64,000 nt of DNA. Origin: Lutraria lutraria. Its lineage: Eukaryota > Mollusca > Bivalvia > Venerida > Mactridae. This document shows positions 23,096 to 35,409 of this stretch, piece after piece (position 1 is the stretch's first letter; the number at the start of each line of letters is the position of its first letter). The position numbers were made by a program, and so were the translations under genes. The notes under the pieces are model-generated. The model saw only the letters and a list, made by a program, of their open reading frames with translations. It was not told the origin of the DNA and made no database searches. Location: assembly GCA_964023205.1 (NCBI GenBank), contig OZ026845.1, positions 2,676,001-2,740,000 on the forward strand, written 5' to 3'.

Positions 23096-26000
23096 TTCCG
23101 TGTCCTTCAATAATGCATGTATAATTTTTGATGATGTTGTATTAATACTGCTCTGGTCTTAAACTTAATTGTGTATGTATATATTGTCATGATTAAACTG
23201 CATGGCTAACAATCACATTTTATTTTTTCTTCCGCAGATCTTAACACAAAAAATGTGCAGTAAATTACAGAACAAAACAAGAAATGAGGAAGGTTTTGAC
23301 GTCAGAAATTGAAAATATTTACAGTTGAGTCTGAACCCTCTGAGCACATAATGTTGACCCCGGAATGTCAATGTTTCCTCTGTTCTGGTAACAATAAAAC
23401 AAAATAATAGCGCAAGTGGTGTGGACAATAAAATATCGATATTTTTACATCCACTACACTTGTTATGGTAATGAATATTTTATTACAGCAGAACTTTTAA
23501 CGCCTTACTTGACCCGGCAGTTTTTACTATGTTAGACAAACTTACCTCACAACAGACAGGAATGTTCGACCTATTTTTGTTCATAGATAACTATGTTGTT
23601 ATGTGACATTATCTTTTTCCTATACATGATTATATGTATATATAGTGACCTGTTATAGACCTATTTCTAAACCTGGCAGCGTGGACCTACGCTCACTACT
23701 ATTAAACGTGGTTTGCTTAAATTTATTTACGGACCGGAGCAAATCAAAGTACTGTGAAGGTAAAGGCGTAGATAATATAAAATACTATATTCTAAAATCA
23801 GTCACGCTGTCATTCTAATTCTAATAGCCTACCAGCCACTATACAATACCAATTTATTCAGCATGTTTAGAACAAACAAGTCAAGCATTTTATGCGATGA
23901 ATACAAATGCTTGTTAAGTGTTTGTACCATCTGACACATACGTTCAAAATACATTAATGAGCTACATATGGCGTGTGGGACCATGTAGAATGATGGATAT
24001 GGTTTTAATTAACGTGCTAATTATACAAAACAGATTCGCGTAGCTACAAAATATAATTTATGCAATATAAACGGAGCTAGAAAATTGACACAAAAAGGAT
24101 ATATGAATGTGCATGTATTCGAATAGATACACTGCGAATAAATTAGAATTTTATCTTAAAAGATACGGCCTTTGAGTATGAGGTATTTTTGTGCAGTTAA
24201 CGTACGTGGCCGTGTGTACCTGACTGCCTGCGTATCTGATCTAACAACAGTTAATCGTGCACGAAATCCTGTACGTCTGTAAATAATATGATACTCTTTT
24301 TACGACTATAATGTATGCTATATCATGCGCTGATTTCTTATCGTAAAACAAATGCTGTATCGTTCAAAAACCGTATTTTATGATGCAGATAATATTATCA
24401 TAAATATTAATGCACATTCTTTGTATTAATTGAGGTCTTCCGTTTATTCCAGTTGACCTTTCGGCACCAACTGCCGCTTCATTAAGGCAATTTCTAGCCA
24501 CTAATATCGTAACAGTTCGGGTATATCCGTACTTTCTGCCGGGCTTACGGAACCAACCGAAGTTTCACGATCAATTGGCCAAACGATTAAAATGCATTAT
24601 TTCAGTACGGTATCTCATTACAACAACGCCTTGTACGATAGATTTGCACCGATGTGCATCAATTCAGGAATATAATATACATAATTTCGTACAACGGAAA
24701 TGGTGTTATCGACAATGTGCTGATACGAATACAGTCAGATGACAGTTCAAGCCTGAGACGACACGTCTTTTCATGTTAAACGAATCGTGGCATCCATGTA
24801 ATGATATTCATTATCACAATCTTAAACAGTGTAATGTTAGTCAAATCATGTTCGCCTTATGAGCAAATCTTATCAATAACACAGACAGATGTGTCTTACA
24901 TAGCACGAGGCGCTTCTAATCTTGTTTTATTCAGCTAGATGAAAAATGTCTGAAAAATAGACCATCCGAAATCTAGGTCATTATCCGTATTGTGTTCTAC
25001 TAAAGTGCCCCCCCCCCCCCCCCAAAAAAAGGGGGTATATTTAAACAATTGTTTAACATTAAACACTCATTTCATGTACAGTCCCTGCTTTAAAGGAAAG
25101 GGTTTATCTAATGCGGTGAAAGGGGGGGGGGGCTTATGAATTTAAATGACAAAAAATGTACTTATAATTTGATCGTCTGCAAGGATTAATTTCAGTGAGT
25201 TGAGTGTAGTGGCGGGTCTTTTCTAACGATAGTTTCATGATCTGGAAATAGGAGGCCAAGGAGGATACGGGCTTCACCTAAGATACGGGGTAGTTCTTTA
25301 AGCACTGAATGTACTGTCGCGTTGGTGTTAGTCGTGAAATTTCGTTATTTTCCAGTTTTCTTCAAGTCGTAAAACTCCGACATTTTCCGGTATTCTCCGT
25401 GAAACAGTCGGGGAATGATGGAAAATAACCGAGAAATCATTCGGATTACATTACTTCAAAGGTTAACAGCTTGGAACTAATTGATCAATAAATTTGAATG
25501 TGTGTAAGCAGAGAGGGAAATCAAATAAAATTAGTTTCCCAAAATAAGTAATATTAACCGCGGTTGTTAACTATTTATGTATGCAAGTTGCGTAACATCT
25601 CTTGGTAATGTTTCATTTCACGTTAGTTTTTTTATTGCGAGGAAACTAAATTAACCTAGTTTTCAGGCCAAAGAATAATAATTTTGTTTGGTTCTTAATT
25701 CTAGAAAGCGGGAAAGGTAAGAAAGTGAGGAAAATGATGACTTTTGTACCTGTAAATTCCTCGGGCCTAATATAAAGTCTATGATCGCAGAGAAAACTTA
25801 AAAAATAATGCAGGTCGGTTTATCAGAAACAAACAATTGTTTACGCCTCATTTATAATGTACGTACATTGACAGCAGGAAACGATCAACTTTATTTTAAC
25901 CAAAAAAAAATCCAAATGTATACCATCTCATTACCACGACATTATGCATTTACAAAAAGAAAATTCGACAAATAAAGGTGTATTGGTCCCTGCAAAAAAT

Positions 26001-27374
26001 GAAATTGCAAAACATTTCGCAGTCGAGTTTAAACTTAAACCTTGACGTTCCCACACATGCGCATGCAGTGAGTGAATCATTAAAATCAAATTATAATCCG
26101 TCAACATTTCTGCAATGTGAATATTTCAAGTTTCAATGAATTATATTGATAGAAGTACATTAAATTCAATGTGTGTAAAAATTTATGGCGTATTTTAGCA
26201 AGATCCTCAATGTAGGCATCGTATGTAGGGGTTTGTGAAAGGGCCAAAACATCTATCTCACAATTGCCTTAATAAGGAATATTTGATGTACATATTCCTT
26301 GATAAGTAAAGGTAATACTTAGATTTGTATTTACTTGTAAAAGATATACAAAACAATCACACGTATTTGGAACGCTTTATAGAATAGCTACGGTGTTAAA
26401 TAAGAGGAATATGAGTACGAAAAGCAAACATCATGTACATAAATGCTCTGACAAAACATGATCATTTCATAAAGACATGTGACTTATATTCAGTAGCAAT
26501 CTGATTGTCCTATATTCTACAACGGAAGCGGATGTGCGATCTTTCAACGTTTATATGACGGCGCACCCATGTTTGTATTACTCAATATCATGTATAGAGT
26601 ATAATCAGTTGTGTGTACCAAAATGCACTTCACTAAGGAAGAGTTATATTACATTATACAGGTGTCATGCTGTACGCGATCTCGGTTCATTCGTCTGATC
26701 ATTAATCTCACATAAATACATGTAGCCTACGCACGGCCCCTTATACCCGCACACTCATAGTGCGCAATACATCACCCTCTCCCACTTGTTATAAATATCA
26801 ATGACAGAGTATATTAAATTACATGTAGCATATTGTATTCTAATATATAACAAGAATGTCCTGTATAGGTCATATCTTAGCAACGACAGAACTTTTATAA
26901 ACAGTTTAATTTATAAAACGTACGGACAATCCGTTCATGATTTTGCTATTTCTTATATTACCCGTTGCTCGGAAGATAAATATCGCCAAGTCTAAATGTG
27001 TCTCGATATTCATCAGTAGAGTACAATATTTGGACTAGTTAATAGTATACATTCCAGGCATTTTCTTTTACCAGCTTGCCAAAAGAATTCAGACAAATTT
27101 CTAAGCAATATAACTTATAAGAAGTTTTCCCCATTACGAAAAGGAAGGAAATATTTGTAAGTTTTAAAAATACCGTCGTAACTAATATATGACTTTAAAA
27201 TGACTCCCTGATCATTGTTGACATTTGATATGTCACGAGACAATTACCAGAGACCTAAATGTTATCTCTGCTATTACTCAGAAACAAACAAACAAACAAC
27301 ACTTGTACATGATAAATCCGTGTAATAATATAATTTGAAACAACCAATAAACAAACAATAACAATTCTATAATT
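23096..27374. other. Intergenic, no gene recognised
   Basis: No ORF with recognisable domains. It contains a 16-C run followed by A7G5 (25008-25035), an 11-G run (25122-25132), and a loose inverted repeat (25336-25354 with 25419-25438, TTATTTTCCA against TGGAAAATAA). Confidence 0.5.
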
Positions 27375-28514
27375 TTATACTTTTGACAATTCAGCAAAAA
27401 GATGGTCAAAACCAATAAATACCCCGATAACAGTGTCAACAATGGTTAATACAAAAAATACCCAACGAAACTGTGAATAAAAAATAAGGCACCATATAGT
27501 GAATAACGATATTAAAATCCAGAACAACATCACACCAAGTAAAAACAACACATTTTCGCGTTCAATATCAGTGTTCTCGTTCTTAGATAATCCATTAGTA
27601 CGTGTTTGTTGTTTATTTTCGTAGAACGATTTTAAGTAACATTCTTTCAATGACCAGCGTTCCTCCAGCCACGTGGTCAGTTCAGAGTCGCTTTTCGACA
27701 CCAAATCGTTCGAATCAAATGTTTCGATGTTGAAAACTATTTCACGTGGAATGTTACCGTTCAATAATTCAGATTCATTTTGTAACATATTTTGTGGGTA
27801 AGCTATCGTAACATCAACAATCTGTTTCAAATCGTTGTATGTGTTCATAAAACCGAGAACCGAAACGAACCCGGTTGTACGAGGGTGCAACACAAACTCA
27901 TAGTCAGGTAAATCGTTCTTTTTTGCGTATTCTTTGCTCTTGCTTCTGGTGTACGGTGTAAAGTCCGTACCTTCCGGAAAAAGTAACAACTGGGGATTGT
28001 ACTTCACATTGGCGAAGTGTTTCAACCCGTTCTCGATCCTGACTTTATCCTCTTCCCAGTTTCTTCGTAAGAACATGAAATGTTTCGCTTGCATAGCCCA
28101 GCCCGCCCCCGGGGCGTAACGTAACCTATCTTTCAGGGATATGATAAATCTTCGTAAGGAGCAGTAACGTGCTTGTACCGAGAAATAAAATAACCAGTCC
28201 AGTCGAGTTCTATGGTTCATGATAATCAAAGAGCTGCTATATTTATTCATTTTTGAAACATCTCCTGTGATGACAATTTTCACGCTGTACACAAGCTCAT
28301 ACGTGGCTACAGCCAGCGCAAACCACGAACTTATTACGGTATCAACAATCCATCGTGCAGAGGTGAGTTTTAGAACAAATACGGTAATAAATAAAGGTGA
28401 AAACGCTACAAACCCTAAATACGCCGTAGTAATTAATATAGCAACAAAAGTTATACCACGACAACGTAGCTTCAAACTTTGAAGTAAATCCATTCCTTGT
28501 TCAACGAAACTCAT
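27375..28514 (-). CDS. Lysocardiolipin acyltransferase 1-like (AGPAT/PlsC family)
   Basis: An intact 379-aa intronless frame. The acyltransferase motifs are in order: NHRTRLDW at residues 100-107 (catalytic His101, Asp106), GWAMQAKHFMFLRRNWEEDK at 138-157, FPEGTD at 179-184, and VLHPRTTGF at 208-216. A hydrophobic N-terminal segment (about 21-50) and two C-terminal segments (about 322-370) predict a membrane protein with the active site near the first. Length and the YPEFV-like VLHPRTTGF context match LCLAT1/ALCAT1 better than AGPAT5, which lacks it. LCLAT1 uses acyl-CoA to reacylate lysocardiolipin and lysophosphatidylinositol in ER and mitochondria-associated membrane. The single exon is unusual, since vertebrate orthologues are multi-exon, and could mean an old retrocopy or intron loss. 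No poly-A tract is obvious downstream. Confidence 0.9.
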   Translation of the reverse strand: MSFVEQGMDLLQSLKLRCRGITFVAILITTAYLGFVAFSPLFITVFVLKLTSARWIVDTVISSWFALAVATYELVYSVKIVITGDVSKMNKYSSSLIIMNHRTRLDWLFYFSVQARYCSLRRFIISLKDRLRYAPGAGWAMQAKHFMFLRRNWEEDKVRIENGLKHFANVKYNPQLLLFPEGTDFTPYTRSKSKEYAKKNDLPDYEFVLHPRTTGFVSVLGFMNTYNDLKQIVDVTIAYPQNMLQNESELLNGNIPREIVFNIETFDSNDLVSKSDSELTTWLEERWSLKECYLKSFYENKQQTRTNGLSKNENTDIERENVLFLLGVMLFWILISLFTIWCLIFYSQFRWVFFVLTIVDTVIGVFIGFDHLFAELSKV

Positions 28515-29265
28515 TTTTAAAATTTAAACCACCGATTAAATTTTTAACATTTAACACGCCAAGTCAGTAATTTTTATAGCATCCAACATTTACTACACGT
28601 CATTCACGCTGTGTGTAACTATCTTAATATACACACCACCGTACACGGAGAATCAACACACATGTGCATAACGCATATCCTACACAAAATAAATTTAACT
28701 ACACACACACTTCATCCAAAAATCATACTTTCCCCTCTGGCGACTCCTAGTTAACTATCAATTAGTTTGCGGTATAGAGAAACAAATGTAAAACATTGTT
28801 AAGACATCAATGAAACAACCGGAAATATCCGACTAGATACAGATAGTACAGTAAAACGTGGTGTTAGATATACACCGAGTACAAGGCATCATTAAACGCG
28901 AGTGTATTAGGTTCCCATGATAACGATTGTATTATATTATTTACATCCCATCACATCACAAGCCCAGTCCATTTATATGCTCTGTTTATTTATTCGTCTA
29001 CAGAGGCGTAGCTTGTCGCTACAAATTTATTCAATTATTTTCGATAGATGGCAGCTGATTGTACGCGATCAATGTACAAATGAGTTTCACAAATTTCACG
29101 GTTCTGTCGATTATCAAAGATTCAATATATTTCCTTTCTTTATGTATTTCTGTCTAAACAAAACAGTCAAAATAATATTTGTAAAACTTGTAAGTATACA
29201 TATATGTTTCATGTTTGGATATAAAAAAAGCATTCTTATCAATTCTTTATAAAAAAAACGAGCCA
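28515..29265. other. Upstream region of the acyltransferase gene
   Basis: About 750 bp with no recognised gene. It would hold the promoter for the minus-strand acyltransferase, but I cannot assign a TATA box or initiator with confidence. Confidence 0.4.
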
Positions 29266-29272
29266 GTATAGT

Positions 29273-29304
29273 CAAGGACTTATATACATACATATAAGTC
29301 CTTG
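29273..29304. mobile_element. 32-bp hairpin micro-element, copy 1
   Basis: Perfect 13-bp arms (CAAGGACTTATAT and ATATAAGTCCTTG) around the 6-base loop ACATAC. Flanked immediately by a 7-bp direct repeat, GTATAGT, at 29266-29272 and 29305-29311. The same 32 bases recur at 29945 with a different flanking 7-mer, as expected of insertion with target duplication. Confidence 0.7.
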
Positions 29305-29311
29305 GTATAGT

Positions 29312-29937
29312 ACATGTATATTTATATAGAGAGAGATTTTTACATTTCATCCCTGCGCATTGAATAACTGAAATAAACTTTCCAAATGTAATTCTATTCC
29401 AAAAGTAGTATTTTCATTATATTCTACCATGTTTCTATTGCCGTATATGAAGATTGTATTTCTCACATGTTGTCACCTATATTGTATTCTATGAATGCAA
29501 ATTAAGTTCTTTTCTGTTCTTTGTACGAACATAACACGCATTTTTATATACTTCGCGATATGAAATGCATTTATTATTTATGGAGAAAGATAATCCTTTA
29601 ATCAAATTAGTAACATCCATATTATATTATTTTAACACGATGTAAATTTTATGTTTCACACCGTACCATTATTAGAACAATTAAGCTTGGTATAGTACCA
29701 CACGAATGTTTCGAAAAGTACAAACGGACGGACGGCGGCGTGCTGGGTGACTGACTAAATGCAGAAGTATTTCCTAGTTGACAAAATGTTGCGACAACCG
29801 AGCGAATGTATTATTTATAAATATATACCACTTCTCCGGACTTAACTGGAATATCTATGCTTTCATCATCTATAGAGGTAAGGTCCGACCCCTTATAGCT
29901 CAATTAGTAGAAAATAGGTATACGGAATTTGAAATTA
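29312..29937. other. Spacer between the two micro-elements
   Basis: No gene recognised. A faint tRNA A-box-like TAGCTCAATTAGTAGA at about 29897 has no B box partner. Confidence 0.4.
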
Positions 29938-29944
29938 AAAATGC

Positions 29945-29976
29945 CAAGGACTTATATACATACATATAAGTCCTTG
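29945..29976. mobile_element. 32-bp hairpin micro-element, copy 2
   Basis: Base-for-base identical to 29273-29304 and in the same orientation. Flanked by the 7-bp direct repeat AAAATGC (29938-29944 and 29977-29983). No sequence around it matches the surroundings of copy 1, so the pair is not explained by a longer segmental duplication. Confidence 0.7.
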
Positions 29977-29983
29977 AAAATGC

Positions 29984-32900
29984 CTATAATGCCGACCATT
30001 CAGTGACTGTGTTACCTACATGTAAAATATATGTATTAAGATATGGATTGCGAACGAAATATTGTCCATATTTCACCAACTGATAAAATCCAAGAACATG
30101 TTCATCATTTGAAAAATGCATTTACCCCTTTTTCCGAAAATATTTTCAAACTGCTCTTACATTTTACTCCTCTGTATAAAAACAAGCAGTCTGTGACATC
30201 ATTGGACATTATAAACGTCAGGTTACTATCGGGTGGGTTACATGGAACAGCCGATCAGGTTTTATCGGACAATAACGTATAGGTTGATTTCTAAATTAGT
30301 ACAGGCAATGCTGCAGATCGTTTTATAGTACCATAAAGGCTGGTTCCAGCGCACTATGATAATTGTCGTAGTGTCGGGGGCAGGTAATACAGACTAGAGT
30401 ACCCTACAACATTTGTGTTAACATTCAGTGTTCTTTCCGCGGTACTTTTTTCATTAAACGGGTTTGTCTGTTTTATTGGTGGACTTAAGTAGAAACCATT
30501 CTAAAGGCATGGTTCAATAGTCTTACAATAATACTGCTTTGAACCAATGCAATAAAACATCCGTATATTTTAAGCATCCAGCTTTGAACTAAGTGTTATA
30601 GTACGTACTAAAGAACAGATTGTCGACGTCTGGAATGTATAAAACTCGTGTTTCCCGGACTACACCCGGATCATTTAGAACAATTCAGACAGATTGAACG
30701 TAAGCGTATTATTATATACCAATCTAAGTATAAACCCATTACATATTTACGGTGTAACAAAACAATAAATAAGATGTCACGTGGTTTCAGACAGCAATAC
30801 GGATATAGAGAAATAGTTGATTCAATACCATATAATAGTCAAAGACAAATGCGACATAATAGAAAGAGCGTATGTAACTGCAGGCCGTAGTAATTGTAAT
30901 ATATAGAAGTGAAAACAACAAAACATGTGAACTAAGACAATCCTTGTCAAAGAAAAAATGTGGACTTATAGTCTGTATTCTGTGGTCATTTTGTTCTAGC
31001 TAATCAAAGACGGTTTTTAAAAGAACTGCCTTTATAAACAGGATGGTCTTCATTAAGAGGTGACCGTCAACACATGCTTGACTGTACATGTACAGTGTAT
31101 GATTAGCGCAAGCACGTGTTTGATATTTGTGTTACATCATAATCATAGAAAATCAGATGTATTCAAGAGATATAATCGGAGTAGTTTTCGTTGTGAACAT
31201 TGACAATTTCCATATAATCTTTTATATCATACGACTTTAAATTGTGAACAGGCATGTTACGTCTTCTCCTAAATTTGTGTTTTATCTCCCTTGTTGATTA
31301 GTGTTTTATTCTGGCAAATGGTAAATTGTTCCCCCTTATTGATGGGTGCTTTAATCCTGACGTATCATTTTGGGATTTACTGCCACAAGTTGGTAGTTCG
31401 GTGGAATGGAGTGTATAGCTTTCATTCATAAGTTACTCTTTATTACGGATATAAACTTCCACATAGGCACAAACACAAAGTGTAACAAAATACAAAACCA
31501 GCTTCACTTCTGTAGGACAATAATCTCGAATACTACGCCGAACTAACCTTTGATACATTTGTATGCAACTCGGGCAATAAGAGTGATCGATATTTATTGT
31601 GTAAGCTAGTATACCCGGTTGGTATATCATTAATAAATGATTCAACAACTTCTTCGTTTCTTTAGTTACCATAATGCATATTTAATAAGTATTTCTCTCG
31701 TGCAATGTTAATCAACATGATATTGATTCCCATAGCTATTTATGCTTGACTACTTATTTAAAGCGAGTGCGTCATGTCTTTTATGAAATAATGTACTATT
31801 CCTACAACCACCTTTAACAGAAAGTAATCTAAGCACACATCAACTTCATGAGTACTACATGTTTATTATATAGTCTGGAATTCATCCAGCACTTTTATTG
31901 AGAAAGAAATGTTATCCCACAGACAGGACATGAAAATCGGAGAACTATTCATGCAATTCAACCGAAAAATATATAAAAAATAGAAAGAAATAGCCCACTA
32001 CAAGTCAGGCTCCAACCTATATAGTATATACGTTATTGTATGATAAATTACTCTCAAATGTGCCTTACATGGTTAAAGTTACATCTGCATGTTTGGATGT
32101 TAGCCAAGGGTCCTAGGTTTCCGATTACAGATAGAAAGGTCATTGTTTTGTTGTTACATGTATATACATGCACGGTTGTTATTTAGATACCGAACATAAT
32201 CCGTTCATAGCGAAACATTGCCAATGTGACTCAACAATCAATATATTAATTGTTGTGATGATTATTGCGGAAATATTAAGGGAATTTTAGCTTCCCCACC
32301 CCTCTTTATTCTGACGAAAGGGAAGACGATTGACAGCCTTGTTATTTCTTCGAATGGGATTTTGATCACTATGCCATTTTTAACACCAAAGGGATTTTAT
32401 ACGCATCTTGTTGTGGTATGCTTCAAAAACATTTGAACCTGGTTTTATTTGTTTTTTTACAGTACATGTATTTGTATTCACTTCATCAGTAAAATAAATC
32501 AATTTCTACTAGCCCTGAATGTCTGGGGAAAAGGATTAGTTCAAAACTGCTCTAAGTCATTGTGGTATCGCTGTAAAACTATGTGTTTTGTACCCCAAAG
32601 CACTCCCGGGTTCGCTGCGTTGATAGTGATAGTCACTATACGAGTAGGTATTCTTCAATGACTTTGGCTCGTTACAACCAGGAATGTCCGTAGTAAATCC
32701 AGCCTACTTATATTTATTCGTAATGTCGATTATTAATACGTCATTGTCGTAATACTTGTCTTTACAACAGCCCAGCAGCATCCAATTATTGTTAATCAGA
32801 TGTATTGTTCGCATACATCCCTCGATGTTTTCATAGACAAACATTAACACCTGTTACTCTACAATTCATTATTGTAGTATTGTCTGTGGTATTATCGTAT

Positions 32901-33354
32901 ATGATATATTGTCCTGTATAACAACTAGTATACACGGTCCAGTATTACATCTTCCATCCTCTTTAGCTGATTGTTTTCAACGACTACATTTTATATTTTT
33001 AGCCGATAGGTTTCAGTTTCTACAGTTTGATGATATCATATCACATGTTGAATTTTTATTAGTAGTAGTCCTTAATACGTTTGAACTGAACATCACATTC
33101 AAACAACGATATCTGACCTGACACAGACCAATGGCGTTTTGCAAAAGGTCATGAAAACCATACAAATGGTGATATGCAAGAAGAGTAGCCAGAAACCAGA
33201 ATACATATAAAAGCAAAGCCTTCACGCACCCAGGTCATATTCTACCTACAGCATGATGACACAGTCGCTATTTAAAGATTGGTATATAGAAGTGCAGGAC
33301 AGTTAGAAGCTTAAAAGGGACGTGGATACGTTCAAGACTAAGTAAAACTGGTTC
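29984..33354. other. Intergenic, no gene recognised
   Basis: Short ORFs (for example 30043-30282 and 30648-30890) have no known domains or splice-consistent neighbours. No repeats of note. Confidence 0.45.
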
Positions 33355-34119
33355 CCGGCGTAACGTTTTCAAACTCCCCTCATTTCAAGTTACCCCCCGG
33401 TAACTTAAAAACGTTTTCAGATTACCCCCGGGAATTTGAAAACGTTTTTAAGTTACCGGGAGGGGTACAATTAAAACGTTTTGAGATTACCCCACCCCCA
33501 TTTTCAAATGCCCTACCCGGTAATCTAAAAACGTTTTTAGGTTACCCGGGGGCGCTTTGAAAACGTTTTCAGATCACCCCGGGTAATAATTTCAAAAAAT
33601 CATAATAAGAGAGAGCTTGCACACGAATAAGGAGATTACAAACACATAAATGCATGTACTACAGTTATTTCCAAAAAAAATAGATAAAAAACAATTAAAT
33701 AGTGTAGGTTTTCTGAACACAAGTAAGTGTGTAATTGCAAAGGTCAGGTCTTGCATTTTTGTTCATTAATTCGGAATAACGGTGTATACTCTTCATGACC
33801 CTAATAGGATTCCATAGCTTCGTGTAATTATTGCGTAAATTCAGTTAAGAAATACAGTAATATATATGTCAATAAACCATGTTGACTGTGAATCATACGA
33901 ATGAATTATAACCTGAAATATAAACGTTTTCTCCATTAAGAATTAACATAGGATGGGGAGGCGTTTGAAAACGTTTTCAAGTTACCGGGGAGGGATTATC
34001 AAAACGGGGAAGGGAGTTTGAAAACGTTTTAATGTTACCGGGGCCGGTATACTTTGAAAACGTTTTTAAGTTACCGGGGGGTAACCTGAAAAGGGGGAAG
34101 CTTGAAAACGTTACACCGG
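33355..34119. mobile_element. Foldback element with AAAACGTTTT modules
   Basis: The ends are inverted: CCGGCGTAACGTTTTCAA at the left matches the complement of the right end (CCGGTGTAACGTTTTCAA). Each arm (33355-33590; 33958-34119) is a string of ~33-bp modules with the palindrome AAAACGTTTT alternating with TTACCCGGGG/CCCCGGTAA blocks. I count six modules on the left and five on the right. The central ~370 bp is ordinary AT-rich sequence without an ORF. The arms would form a long, multiply nested hairpin. Confidence 0.75.
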
Positions 34120-35249
34120 CTCATCAACGGATGTAGATGCAAATTTCCATGAGCGCGGAATGAGTAATGAGAACCGTTTTGTCAAAGAGCAATGCTAAAC
34201 TGGGAAGGAATTAAGGGTCCATAATATAAACATACCAGGCTGACACGGCAAGCTTACTACCGGTGGGGTAAATTTGAAAGAGGCCGGGACGTTAGCAACA
34301 CAGTTATTTCTGCACATACCAACAGATCAGAAAGTATATGATCGAGATAATATTATTAACAGTCGAAACTTCCCAATTTCAGTAATTAATAAAAAGTAAT
34401 TATAAGTCAGTATAGTTCATCTAAAAGATTGGTGCGTTCCAGTCAATTTTCTGCTCATTAATGTCGTCTGCCGTTTTCCACAGATAGAAACAATAAAACA
34501 GAAAGAACCTATAACAATGTGTTCTATCTGGGAGACAACACGTAGTGATCACAAAATACATCAAACAGTCGCTTAATAAGGCTTATATAATGACTATGTA
34601 CGTATCGTCTGCTTTATTATGAATTTACCAAGTTCGATAAAAAATACCCAAGAGACTGTCTTGACTGATATAGTGTTTGGTACGTTTACAATATCCTCGT
34701 AGGAGGCTGTTTAGTACATGTACAAAAAATGTGGAGAACTGTCAAAATAAATGACTCAGCAAATTATGTGCGTACCTCTGGAAAATTACCAGAATGTCTC
34801 GGTTTCTACTATATTAGTGCGCGTATTCATTTGATATAAAATGCAATGATGTAACTCCGTTACAGACTACTAGTTAGAATCATCGATATCTTTAGTGAAG
34901 TCCTTGTTCTATTTTATTATAAAAGTTGTCACCAGATACCCTGTAGTAGGCTTGAACCCCTCGCAGTGATTGTTATTTACTTAGCAATGTGAGCTGTGTA
35001 TGGATCCAGCGTCCGATAAAACGATCGAACTGCACACAACGGTGGTCAGTACAGAAACGTAGCAAAGAGTGACGTAAACGTAGTCTGGATTACCTGCCCC
35101 TTTGTATACTAGTGTTTACAATTTAACCGATGCGAGGAGTTTGCAAAACGATCTGAACTAAATTATCCCCCTTGTAGCATCATCCGAAAACACTCTGCTA
35201 TGCTTGCCACGAGTCATCAAAACATTTCTAAGAAAATTGAATCTATTGA
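34120..35249. other. Intergenic, no gene recognised
   Basis: Nothing recognisable on either strand. Confidence 0.4.
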
Positions 35250-35409
35250 CCATCATCATACAGTGGCGTGTGACAGAACTGATAACCTACCATCATCATA
35301 CAGTGGCGTGTGACATAACTGATAACCTACCATCATCATACAGTGGCGTGTGACATAACTGATAACCTACCATCATCATACAGTGGCGTGTGACATAACT
35401 GATAACCTA
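35250..35409. repeat. 40-bp minisatellite, 4 copies
   Basis: Unit starts CCATCATCATACAGTGGCG and ends ACTGATAACCTA. The first copy differs by one base (ACAGAACT for ACATAACT); the other three look identical, so the expansion is recent. Confidence 0.95.

Noticed and set aside
25336..25438. MITE at the loose inverted repeat
   Set aside because: Only about 16 of 20 bases pair over a 64-bp loop and there is no flanking duplication; chance is likely.
29882..29945. tRNA gene or tRNA-derived SINE
   Set aside because: Only an A-box-like TAGCTCAATTAG is present; no B box or stem pairing.
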